From positions 1 to 17,032 of the forward strand of contig JAEXCG010000105.1 of the NCBI GenBank assembly GCA_023402355.1: a DNA stretch of 17,032 nt, given 5' to 3'. The DNA comes from Bacillota bacterium (lineage in GTDB: Bacteria; Bacillota; Clostridia; Christensenellales; Aristaeellaceae). Made by a program: the position numbers and the translations under genes. How positions within the stretch are numbered: position 1 is the first letter of the stretch; the number at the start of each line of letters is the position of its first letter. A model generated the notes under the pieces. It was not told the origin of the DNA and made no database searches. It saw only the letters and a list, made by a program, of their open reading frames with translations. Of the stretch, positions 1 through 6,473 are shown piece by piece.

Positions 1-76
1 GCCGGATATGTCCACATTTTGTCCGCCGTGGGTCTTCTAGCTTCGCCAGCTCACTTTGTAATCTTTTTATATCCAT
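1..76 (-). CDS. Transposase N-terminal fragment, probably ISAs1 family (runs off left edge)
   Basis: Reading leftward from an ATG at 74-76, 25 codons stay open to the window edge. The end of the peptide, KLEDPRRTKCGHIR, resembles the start of ISAs1-family DDE transposases, which typically carry a DPRR-x-x-HIRHKL-type stretch just before the first conserved hydrophobic block. This is recognition from memory on a short peptide. An in-frame stop lies a few codons upstream of the ATG, so this is the first usable start. The ribosome binding site is weak (AGGG close to the ATG). The stretch is much more AT-rich than the neighbouring genes, consistent with a mobile element. The rest of the protein lies outside the window, so intactness cannot be judged. 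Confidence 0.55.
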   Translation of the reverse strand, partial: MDIKRLQSELAKLEDPRRTKCGHIR

Positions 77-125
77 GTCCCTATTTTATATCTTCTTTTC
101 CGCTTTTTCAAATGCTGTTGCCCTG
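1..125 (-). mobile_element. Probable right end of an insertion sequence
   Basis: The composition shifts from AT-rich (1-120) to GC-rich at about 121, immediately upstream of the transposase-like start. On the minus strand the boundary would begin with CAGGGC (complement of 120-125). The boundary is inferred; the opposite end and any target duplication are outside the window. Confidence 0.35.
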
Positions 126-162
126 GAGGACAGGACGGCGCGGCGGACAGGCCTCTGCGCAT

Positions 163-193
163 AAAAATATTGCCGGCGCACAGGCCGGCAATA
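163..193 (-). terminator. Intrinsic terminator of the MATE gene
   Basis: The arms 168-177 and 184-193 pair perfectly over 10 bp around a 6-nt loop. On the minus strand the stem is followed by a run of five T (163-167). It lies 7 bases past the stop codon of the efflux gene, so it is a textbook Rho-independent terminator for leftward transcription. Confidence 0.85.
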
Positions 194-200
194 GACTTCT

Positions 201-1547
201 TTATTTTTCCGCCCCGCCCGGCGGGTGCCTGTCCAGCCTGCGCAGGTACAGGAGGCAGAGCAGGATCGACCCCAGCGACGCGAGCGGCGCGGCGAGGCCC
301 ATGGGGTAAAGGCTCCCCTCGGACATCCGGCTGAACCAAAACGAGAGCGGGATGCGCAGCGCGAACGTCGCCGCCAGGTTGTGCGCCATGCAGAACAGCG
401 CGCAGCCGCAGCCGCTCAAAAAGCCGTTCATGCAAAAGACGAACGCGACCAGCAGGCAGTCCAGCGCGTAGCTGCGCAGGTAATCGGAGGCCACGGCGAC
501 CACCTCCTGCTTGTCCGTAAAGAGCGAGACGAGCATTTGCGGCGCGGCCTGCGCCCACGCGCAGGCGAGCGCGCCCGCCGCGAGCGACAGGCCGATGCCC
601 CAGCGCATGCAGCGCTTGGCGCGCGGATACTGGCCCGCGCCGACGTTTTGCGCGGTCATCGCGGATACCGCCGCGCTGAACGCGGAGGGCGGCAGCATCA
701 ATAGGCCGATCAGCTTTTCGACCACGCCCACCGACGCGGAGGCCACCACGCCCATCTGGTTGATAATCATCGTGATGATGAGGAAGGATAAGCTCACCAG
801 CCCGTTTTGCAGCGCCGCGGGCAGGCCCAGGCGCAGCGTGCGGGCGGCCTTGTCCGGCAAGAAGCGCACGTCGGAAAGCGAAAAGGCAAAGCCCACGCCG
901 CGGCGCTTTAAGTAGATGAGCGACGCCGCGAAGCTGATGCCCTGCGCGAGCACCGTCGCCGCCGCCGCGCCCGCCGCGCCCATGTGGAAGCCGGCCACCA
1001 GCACGAAGTCCATGACGACGTTCACCGCGCAGGCGATGCCCACGAAGTACAGCGGCGTCCTGGAATCGCCCAGCCCGCGCAGCACCGCCGCCACGACGTT
1101 ATAGCCCACGATGAACACGACGCCCGCCGAGCAGAGGAACACGTAATCGCGCGCGCCCGCCTCCGCAACCGCGGGCACCTGCATGGCCGCGACGATCGCG
1201 CCGTTGAAAAGGAGCATCAAGACCGTCGTGACGGCGGACAGGACCGCGAAGAGCACGACGGACGTGCCGAGCGTCGCCGCGAGGTCCCGCTCGCGCCGCG
1301 CGCCGAAGTACTGGCCCATCAGCACCGTCGTGCCCGTGGTGACGCCCAGCACGATGTTGGTCACCATGCTCATGACCTGGCTGCCCGTGGAGACGGCGGA
1401 CACGGCGGCCGTGTCCGCGAAGCGGCCGACCACGAACAGGTCGACCGCGCCGTAGAGCACCTGCAATAAACTTGCGAGCATGAACGGCACCGCGAAGCGC
1501 ACGAGCGACTTGGGAACGCTGCCCTCCGTCAGGGATACGTGGTTCAT
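201..1547 (-). CDS. MATE family multidrug/cation-coupled efflux transporter
   Basis: A 448-residue inner-membrane antiporter expected to export organic cations, drugs or metabolites using a Na+ or H+ gradient. The length is normal for the MATE (NorM/DinF-like) family. The protein is mostly hydrophobic, with about 12 predicted helices in two homologous halves. The first helix region carries the typical DLFVVGRF segment (about residues 36-43), followed by the VSAVSTGSQV stretch seen in this family. The start at 1547 (MNHVSL) is chosen over an in-frame ATG 45 bases upstream because GGAGG sits 7 nt before it. A consensus promoter (1666-1694) and a terminator inside the leader (1579-1621) precede it, so it is probably controlled by attenuation as well as by a repressor. 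It is transcribed alone. The substrate cannot be read from the sequence. Confidence 0.93.
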   Translation of the reverse strand: MNHVSLTEGSVPKSLVRFAVPFMLASLLQVLYGAVDLFVVGRFADTAAVSAVSTGSQVMSMVTNIVLGVTTGTTVLMGQYFGARRERDLAATLGTSVVLFAVLSAVTTVLMLLFNGAIVAAMQVPAVAEAGARDYVFLCSAGVVFIVGYNVVAAVLRGLGDSRTPLYFVGIACAVNVVMDFVLVAGFHMGAAGAAAATVLAQGISFAASLIYLKRRGVGFAFSLSDVRFLPDKAARTLRLGLPAALQNGLVSLSFLIITMIINQMGVVASASVGVVEKLIGLLMLPPSAFSAAVSAMTAQNVGAGQYPRAKRCMRWGIGLSLAAGALACAWAQAAPQMLVSLFTDKQEVVAVASDYLRSYALDCLLVAFVFCMNGFLSGCGCALFCMAHNLAATFALRIPLSFWFSRMSEGSLYPMGLAAPLASLGSILLCLLYLRRLDRHPPGGAEK

Positions 1548-1578
1548 GAAAATTCCTCCAGTCTTCCGTTTAAACGAC

Positions 1579-1621
1579 AAAAAGCCGGACAAGCCGACAG
1601 TTTCCCGTCATCTTATCCGGC
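1579..1621 (-). terminator. Intrinsic terminator inside the MATE leader (attenuator candidate)
   Basis: On the minus strand GCCGGATAAG (1612-1621) pairs with CTTGTCCGGC (1584-1593), ten pairs including one G-U. Within it GACGG/CTGTC pairs around a GAAA tetraloop, and five T (1579-1583) follow the stem. The hairpin lies between the promoter and the MATE start codon, 32 nt before the ATG. It would stop transcription before the gene unless an alternative fold prevents it. Confidence 0.7.
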
Positions 1622-1656
1622 ATCAGCGCGTGGGAATGCTAGACTGATCCTCCGAT
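1615..1656 (-). promoter_or_regulatory. Possible antiterminator hairpin overlapping the leader terminator
   Basis: On the minus strand ATCGG (1652-1656) can pair with CCGGAT (1615-1620) with one bulge, and ATCAG (1644-1648) pairs with CTGAT (1622-1626). The 3' arm uses the same CCGGAT that forms the 5' side of the terminator, so the two folds exclude each other. I do not recognise a known riboswitch class here, and no leader peptide with a good ribosome binding site is evident. Confidence 0.4.
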
Positions 1657-1665
1657 GTATCCCGT

Positions 1666-1694
1666 ATTATAGGCGGGATTTTCCCGCTTGTCAA
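1666..1694 (-). promoter_or_regulatory. Consensus sigma-A promoter of the MATE gene with palindromic spacer
   Basis: On the minus strand TTGACA (1689-1694) is separated by exactly 17 bp from TATAAT (1666-1671), matching the consensus at all 12 positions. The spacer contains the perfect odd palindrome GCGGGAAAATCCCGC (1673-1687), placed where a bound repressor would block RNA polymerase. Transcription would start near 1659, giving a leader of about 110 nt. Confidence 0.88.
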
Positions 1695-1739
1695 CCCTCC
1701 CCTTCGGGCATACTGAGGGCGGAAAAGGAGGATGAGGAC

Positions 1740-1976
1740 ATGAACGAAACCCCGTCTACGCCGCAGAACCCGGAGCAGCTCGACCCCTTCTACGACACGG
1801 AGAAGGTCGCCTCGACCACCGAATGCACCGGCCTTTCGCCCGCCGCCGTGCTGTCGGAGGAGGAGGCCGAGTCCTACGCGGAGCTGTACGCCGTGCACCG
1901 GCAAAAGCCCGTCAAGAACGAGGAAGAATACACCCATGGCGGCAAGTTTGCCGCGGACAAGCGCAAAAAGCACTGA
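1740..1976 (+). CDS. Small conserved-looking protein of unknown function
   Basis: A 78-residue, acidic, hydrophilic protein with no membrane segment or signal peptide. The ATG at 1740 is preceded by AAGGAGG with 8 nt spacing, which decides the start over longer in-frame extensions. The middle carries a TECTGLSP segment (about residues 27-34) followed by an acidic stretch (SEEEAESYAELY). I recall similar short Clostridia proteins with an ECTGL core, but they have no assigned function. The C-terminus is lysine-rich (ADKRKKH). A weak promoter is possible (TTGTCA at 1688-1693 and CATACT at 1709-1714, short 15-bp spacing), overlapping the divergent MATE promoter. The gene converges on the sugar operon with a shared terminator. 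No function is assigned. Confidence 0.72.
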   Translation: MNETPSTPQNPEQLDPFYDTEKVASTTECTGLSPAAVLSEEEAESYAELYAVHRQKPVKNEEEYTHGGKFAADKRKKH

Positions 1977-1990
1977 TCCTTCAAAACATA

Positions 1991-2031
1991 AGGCAAATCC
2001 GCCCGTCGCTTCAGACAGGGCGGATTTGCCT
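1991..2031. terminator. Bidirectional terminator between converging genes
   Basis: Perfect 14-bp inverted repeat: AGGCAAATCCGCCC (1991-2004) and its complement (2018-2031), with a 13-nt loop that can add three more pairs. It lies between the stop of the small gene (1976) and the stop of the last gene of the leftward operon (2035). The leftward side is followed by TATGTTTTG; the rightward side has fewer T residues, so it should work best for the sugar operon. Confidence 0.85.
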
Positions 2032-2034
2032 ATT

Positions 2035-3120
2035 CTACCGTTTGTCCGCGATCGCCGCCGCGTTCGCCTGCGCGCGCAGGCAGAGCTCCGCGGCCTTGAA
2101 CGCGTGCGCCTGGGTCATGGCGTTTTCCGTCCGGTTCAGGCAGTCCAGAATCATCTCGCCGAAGAACGGATAGCCCGTGAGCCCCGAAGCGTCGATGCGC
2201 TGCTCGCCGCGCCGGTTCACGAGGTACACCTGATCGCCGCCCGCCCGGCCGGAGGCGATGTCCACGAACTTGCGGATCTCGATGTAGCCCTCCGTGCCGA
2301 GGATGAACGTGCGCCCGTCGCCCCAGGTGCTCAGCCCGTCCGGCGTGAACCAGTCCACGCGAAAGTAGTTCGTCGTCCCCTTCGCGCCGGTGAGCGTGCA
2401 GTCCCCGAAGTCGTCCAGCTCCGGGTGCTCGGGGTGCGCGTAATTGGCGATACGGCTGCTCCCCACCTCTGCGTCCTCCTCGCCCGCGAAGAAGAGGTAT
2501 TGCTCGATCTGGTGGCTGCCGATGTCGCAGAGGATGCCGCCGTACTTTTCCTTTTGAAAGAACCAGTCCGGCCGCCCGGTCGTGCCCAGGCGGTGGGGCC
2601 CGAAGCCCTCCACGTGCAGCACGCGCCCGATCTCTCCCGCCTCGATCAGGTAGCCCGCGAGCACGGAGGCTTCCGAGTGCAGGCGCTCGGAGTAGTACAC
2701 CATGTACTTACGGCCCGTCTCAAGGACCGCCGCCTTCGCCTGGTCCAACTGCGAGAGCGTCGTCATCGGGGCCTTGTCCGAAAAGAAGTCCTTGCCGGCC
2801 CGCATCGCCCGAACGCCCAGCGCGCACCGCTCGCTCGTCACGGCGGCGGAGGCGATCAGCCGCGCCTGGCCGTCCGCGAGGGCTTCCTCCTCGCAGCGCG
2901 CGGCCCGCGCCTGCGGAAACGCTTTTTGAAAGGCGGCGACATTTCCCGGCTCGCTGTCCCAAACGTACTTCAGCGTCGCGCCCGCCTCCAGCAGCGCGCG
3001 CGTCATGCCGTAAATGTGACCGTGCTGCAGCCCGACCGCCGAGAAGACGAACTCCCCCGGCTTTGCCACGGGCTTCGGCTTTTCCCGCAGCACGCGGGCA
3101 GCCGCCTCAGATTCCGCCAT
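2035..3120 (-). CDS. Gfo/Idh/MocA family NAD(P)-dependent sugar oxidoreductase (divergent subgroup)
   Basis: A 361-residue cytosolic dehydrogenase expected to oxidise or reduce a hydroxyl of a sugar, inositol or glycoside with NAD(P). The N-terminal Rossmann domain has an unusual nucleotide loop, AVGLQHGH (about residues 28-35), instead of GxGxxG. The usual EKP signature is DKAP (K116 as the conserved lysine) followed by MTT. The C-terminal domain keeps the catalytic pattern CDIGSHQ (D199, H203). The start at 3120 is chosen over an ATG 30 bases upstream because GGAGG lies 7 nt before it. It is the last gene of the leftward operon, 36 nt after the preceding paralogue. It differs clearly from the other two Gfo/Idh/MocA proteins here and probably has another substrate or acts at another step. 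Confidence 0.88.
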   Translation of the reverse strand: MAESEAAARVLREKPKPVAKPGEFVFSAVGLQHGHIYGMTRALLEAGATLKYVWDSEPGNVAAFQKAFPQARAARCEEEALADGQARLIASAAVTSERCALGVRAMRAGKDFFSDKAPMTTLSQLDQAKAAVLETGRKYMVYYSERLHSEASVLAGYLIEAGEIGRVLHVEGFGPHRLGTTGRPDWFFQKEKYGGILCDIGSHQIEQYLFFAGEEDAEVGSSRIANYAHPEHPELDDFGDCTLTGAKGTTNYFRVDWFTPDGLSTWGDGRTFILGTEGYIEIRKFVDIASGRAGGDQVYLVNRRGEQRIDASGLTGYPFFGEMILDCLNRTENAMTQAHAFKAAELCLRAQANAAAIADKR

Positions 3121-3156
3121 CGGGGCACCTCCATTTTTGTGTTGGCGCAAAAGCGC

Positions 3157-4332
3157 TTACCAGTTGACCTGCCAGCGGCTGCCGTAGCGTCCGTCCGGCT
3201 GCGCGCTGCTCGCGCCCGGCGCGTAGGCCGAGCCCGCCGCCTTTTCCGAGAGCAGCCGGTCGAACAGCTCCGTGTCAAAGGGCAGGCCGACCGGCTTGTT
3301 CCCCAGCCACTGCGACAGATAGGCCGCGTTGGAAAGCGTCAGCTCCTGCACGCCGTCTTCGCCCGGGGAAAGCAGCGGCTCCCCGCTGAGGATGGCCCCG
3401 GCGAAGTTTTGCAGGACGCCCGCGTGCGCGCTTTCCTTTTCCGTCGGGCGAATCTCCTCGTAGTCCATGGCGATCTGCGAGAAGTTTTCCTGTGACGTAA
3501 AGCGCACGCGCTCCTCCGGCTCGCGCAGCTTCCACCACTTGAGCGCGCCGCCCTCCAGCACCAGCTTGCCGAGCGTGCCGGAAATCTCCAGCCGGTTCGT
3601 GCCCGGGTACTCGCCGGTGGAGGTCACGAACAGGCCCGTCGTGCCGTTTTCGTAGCGCGTGAAGAGCGTCGCGTCGTCCTCCACCTCGATGTGGTGGTAG
3701 CGCGCCGTGTCGCAAAAGGCGGTGACCGATGCGGGCATTCCGCAGATCCACTGCCACAGGTCGAGGTTGTGCGGGGCCTGGTTGAGCAGCACGCCGCCGC
3801 CCTCGCCCGCCCAGGTCGCCCGCCACGAGCCGGAGTCGTAGTAGTGCTGCGTGCGGTACCAGTTGGTGATGATCCACACGGAACGCTTGAGCTCGCCCAG
3901 CTCGCCGCCGCGCACGATCTTTCGGCACCTTTGGAAGAGCGGATTGGTGCGCTGGTTGAGCATGACGGCGAACACCCGCCCGCTCTCCCGCGCCGCCGCG
4001 CAGAGGCTTTGCGCGCGGGAAAGCGAGATGTCGATGGGCTTTTCCACCAGCGTGTGATAGCCGGATCGAAGCGCCTGCGAGGCGATCTGCGCGTGCAGGG
4101 GGTGCGGCACCGCCACGATCACCGCGTCCGCCTCGCCGGCCGCGAGCAGCGCGCGGTAGTCCTCGTAGCACGGCACGCCTAAAAAGCGCTCCCGGCACGC
4201 CGCGAGGCGCGCGGGGTCCACGTCGCACACGGCCGCAAGGCCCATTCCCGGCACCCCGCCCCCGTACAGGCAGGAAGCATGGGCGAAGCCCATGTTGCCC
4301 GCGCCGATCACCGCGGCCCTGACCCTTGGCAT
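3157..4332 (-). CDS. Gfo/Idh/MocA family sugar/glycoside oxidoreductase, paralogue A
   Basis: A 391-residue NAD(P)-dependent dehydrogenase. The Rossmann loop is VIGAGNMG (G10, G12, G15), the EKP signature is VEKPIDIS (K98), and the C-terminal domain shows GEGGGVLLNQAPHNLDLWQW with the likely catalytic H188. The aspartate often seen four residues before that histidine is replaced by the LLNQ pattern, which is shared with its neighbour. The start at 4332 (MPRVRA) puts GGAGG about 9 nt upstream and gives a normal family N-terminus; the open frame extends further but without family resemblance. It clearly shares ancestry with the gene at 4368-5549, including long stretches around the active site. 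It probably acts on a related substrate or forms a hetero-oligomer with it; this is inference. Confidence 0.92.
   Translation of the reverse strand: MPRVRAAVIGAGNMGFAHASCLYGGGVPGMGLAAVCDVDPARLAACRERFLGVPCYEDYRALLAAGEADAVIVAVPHPLHAQIASQALRSGYHTLVEKPIDISLSRAQSLCAAARESGRVFAVMLNQRTNPLFQRCRKIVRGGELGELKRSVWIITNWYRTQHYYDSGSWRATWAGEGGGVLLNQAPHNLDLWQWICGMPASVTAFCDTARYHHIEVEDDATLFTRYENGTTGLFVTSTGEYPGTNRLEISGTLGKLVLEGGALKWWKLREPEERVRFTSQENFSQIAMDYEEIRPTEKESAHAGVLQNFAGAILSGEPLLSPGEDGVQELTLSNAAYLSQWLGNKPVGLPFDTELFDRLLSEKAAGSAYAPGASSAQPDGRYGSRWQVNW
3740..3834. repeat. Direct repeat copy 1 (in paralogue A)
   Basis: This 95-bp stretch matches 4948-5042 at about 90 positions, at a constant offset of 1208. 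The last 57 bp (3778-3834) are identical, including third codon positions. It encodes the active-site segment of the two tandem dehydrogenases. Confidence 0.9.
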
Positions 4333-4367
4333 TGCGCCATCCCTCCATCTTCGTATTCCCGGGGTGC

Positions 4368-5549
4368 TTACTTGTTTCCGCTGTAGGTTTCGCTCACGTC
4401 CGCGAAGACGGCCTTTTCCGCGCCCGCCTTCCTGTAGCGGGAGGTCGCCGCGCGCTTCATGAGCTCCTCGTAGTACAGGTCTTCGTCGTAGGGGATGCTG
4501 ACCTCCCGGCCGAGGAAGGCGGAAAGGTGCATGGCATTGGAAAGCGTCAGGCCGCGGATGCCCTCGCGTCCGTCCGCGACGAGCGGCGTGCCGCGCAGGA
4601 TCGCGCCGCCCCAGGCGTTGATGACGCCCACGTGCTGCGGGTTTTCCCCGTCCGTCTCGACCTGAACCTCCGCCGCAGGCATGGTCGCGAACGGTTTGTC
4701 GTTGGTCTTCGACCATTCCGGCTCGGAGACCTCGAATTCCAGCAGCGACAGCTTGTCGTTTTCGACGACGAGCTTCGCCCGGTCCAGTTGAATTTCAAAG
4801 CGGTTGGTGCCGTGCGCGTCGCCGGTCGTGGTGACGAACACGCCCGTGGCGCCGTTTTCGTACTCCACGTAGGTGGTCACGTCGTCCTCCACCTCGATGT
4901 CGTGCCACTGGCCGTAGTGCAGGTGCGACTGCACCTTTACCGGCATGCCGCAGATCCACTGCCACAGGTCGAGCTGATGCGGGCACTGGTTGAGCAGCAC
5001 GCCGCCGCCCTCGCCCGCCCAGGTCGCCCGCCACGAGCCGGAATTGTAATAGGCCTGGGGCCGGTACCAGTCGGTGATGATCCAGTTGGTGCGGCGAATC
5101 TGGCCGTAGCGGCCGGACTGCACCAGCTCGCGCATCTTGCGGTAGACGCAGTTCGTGCGCTGGTTGAACATGAGGCCGAACACCACCTCGGGATGGCGGT
5201 CCGCCTCCTCGTTCATCTCGCGCACCTGGCGCGTGTAAACGCCCGCGGGCTTTTCGACCATCACGTGAATGCCGCGCTGCATGCACTCCATGGCGTAGCG
5301 CGGGTGGTCGTAGTGCGGCACCGCCACCAGGCAGGCGTCGAGCATGCCGCTGTCCAGCATGGCGGTCGCGTCCTCAAAGTAGGTCAGGTCGCCTGAAAGC
5401 TCCTTTTTCGCCCATTCGATCCGGGCGGGGTTGCTGTCCGCCACGGCCACCAGCTCAAAGTCCGGGCACAGGCCCTTCAAAAAGCTGCGCGCGTGGCCCG
5501 AGCCCATGTTGCCCACGCCGATGATGCCGACTCGAATTTTCTTTTCCAT
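4368..5549 (-). CDS. Gfo/Idh/MocA family sugar/glycoside oxidoreductase, paralogue B
   Basis: A 393-residue NAD(P)-dependent dehydrogenase. Visible motifs are IIGVGNMG (G11, G13, G16), MVEKPAGV (K100) and GEGGGVLLNQCPHQLDLWQW (H191 as the likely catalytic base). The start at 5549 has AGGAGG upstream with a rather long 11-nt spacer, and MEKKIRVGIIG is a normal family N-terminus. It is the first of three consecutive family members and follows the TIM-barrel enzyme by 30 nt. Homology to paralogue A runs over the full length, so the pair arose by tandem duplication. Family members oxidise positions such as C3 of glucosides or inositol; the substrate here is not determinable from sequence. Confidence 0.92.
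   Translation of the reverse strand: MEKKIRVGIIGVGNMGSGHARSFLKGLCPDFELVAVADSNPARIEWAKKELSGDLTYFEDATAMLDSGMLDACLVAVPHYDHPRYAMECMQRGIHVMVEKPAGVYTRQVREMNEEADRHPEVVFGLMFNQRTNCVYRKMRELVQSGRYGQIRRTNWIITDWYRPQAYYNSGSWRATWAGEGGGVLLNQCPHQLDLWQWICGMPVKVQSHLHYGQWHDIEVEDDVTTYVEYENGATGVFVTTTGDAHGTNRFEIQLDRAKLVVENDKLSLLEFEVSEPEWSKTNDKPFATMPAAEVQVETDGENPQHVGVINAWGGAILRGTPLVADGREGIRGLTLSNAMHLSAFLGREVSIPYDEDLYYEELMKRAATSRYRKAGAEKAVFADVSETYSGNK
4948..5042. repeat. Direct repeat copy 2 (in paralogue B)
   Basis: Partner of 3740-3834. Identical over 4986-5042 (57 bp) and 4948-4973 (26 bp), with five differences in the 12 bp between. Recombination between the copies would delete 1208 bp and leave one in-frame chimeric dehydrogenase. 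Confidence 0.9.
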
Positions 5550-5579
5550 GGTGCTGCGTTCCTCCTGCTCTGCCGTGAA

Positions 5580-6425
5580 TTACTCCGTGATCTCTCGAAG
5601 CGCCGCGCAGGCCGCGTCGAAGGCGGCGTCGCTGTTCTCGTAGCGGTACAGGCCCACCTGGCTCTTTTCGCCCGACTGCTCCAGGTCCTTGAGCCCCGAA
5701 AAGACCGTCAGGTGCGGCTCGATCGTGACGACGCCGCCGCCCTGCGCCCGGTAAGCCGAAAGGATCTTTCGTACCTGGCCGATGCCCCGCCCGGCGGGGA
5801 CGACGCTGCCGTCCGCAAGCGCGTCCTTGATGTGCAGGTACCGGGTGCGCGCGCCCAGCAGCTCCCAGGCCGCCCAGGTATCCTGCCCGCACTGCACGAA
5901 GTTGGCCGGGTCGAACACGCCCTCAAGCTGCGGATAGGCGTTCAGGATTTCCGCGCAGCGCGCGGCGTTGTCGCCGTAAATGCCCTTTTCGTTCTCGTGG
6001 CAAAGCGCGATGCCGCTGCCCTCCGCGGCGCGCAGCATCTCGCCCAGGCGGTCCAGCACGGCCGAGCGGTAGTCCTCCGGCCGCTTGCCCGCCGGAATGT
6101 AGAAGGAGAACATGCGCAGGTTTTGGGCGCCTAGCGCGTCCGCGACCTCCAGCGTGTGGCGCAGCTTGCAAAGGTGCTTGTCAAAGTCGTCCTTCTCGAT
6201 GTCGATCTTGCCGATGGGGGAGCCGATGGACCAGACCGAGAGGCCCGCGTCGTCCATCTTTGCGCGCACCTCGCGCGCCTTCTCTGGCGTGATGTCGGAG
6301 ACGTTCTCCCCGTCCACCCCGCGGATTTCCAGGCCGTTCAGGCCGTTGCGCTTCATGGCCGCGATCTGCCCGTCCAGTTTGGGGCTCGCTTCGTCGGCAA
6401 AGGCGTAAATCTTCATGGGTTCCAT
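5580..6425 (-). CDS. Sugar phosphate isomerase/epimerase family protein (xylose-isomerase-like TIM barrel)
   Basis: A 281-residue soluble enzyme of the AP-endonuclease-2/xylose-isomerase-like fold. These enzymes use one or two divalent metals for isomerisation, epimerisation, dehydration or, in DgpC-type members, cleavage of oxidised glycosides. The expected ligands are in order: E144 (CHENEKG), D172 (FDPANF), H198 (LHIKD) and E236 (TIEPHL). The first ATG (6425) is preferred over the one nine bases later because GGAGG is 9 nt upstream. It sits between the permeases and three Gfo/Idh/MocA genes, the pairing seen in inositol catabolism (IolG with IolE/IolI) and in oxidative deglycosylation (DgpA with DgpC). 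Which applies is not decided by sequence. Confidence 0.9.
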   Translation of the reverse strand: MEPMKIYAFADEASPKLDGQIAAMKRNGLNGLEIRGVDGENVSDITPEKAREVRAKMDDAGLSVWSIGSPIGKIDIEKDDFDKHLCKLRHTLEVADALGAQNLRMFSFYIPAGKRPEDYRSAVLDRLGEMLRAAEGSGIALCHENEKGIYGDNAARCAEILNAYPQLEGVFDPANFVQCGQDTWAAWELLGARTRYLHIKDALADGSVVPAGRGIGQVRKILSAYRAQGGGVVTIEPHLTVFSGLKDLEQSGEKSQVGLYRYENSDAAFDAACAALREITE

Positions 6426-6473
6426 CGTTTCTGTCCTCCATCCGTCAAAATCATGGCGCCGCGGCGGGCGCCC

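Noticed and set aside
1615..1660. Fluoride, guanidine, preQ1 or THF riboswitch in the MATE leader
   Set aside because: A GCUGAUG piece recalls the fluoride class and an ACGC piece recalls guanidine-II loops, but the remaining conserved positions of each class are missing.
1936..3495. 519-codon open frame on the plus strand
   Set aside because: It runs antisense to the clear Gfo/Idh/MocA gene, is rich in Arg, Ala, His and Val as expected for the complement of high-GC codons, and has no ribosome binding site or family resemblance.
4333..4716. N-terminal extension of the Gfo/Idh/MocA frame upstream of 4332
   Set aside because: The extra residues overlap the preceding paralogue and resemble no domain; MPRVRAAVIG with its own GGAGG is the normal family start.
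6440..6473. Hairpin GGCGCC/GGCGCC between the permease and isomerase genes as a terminator
   Set aside because: The stem is short and has no following T run on either strand; at most it stabilises mRNA.
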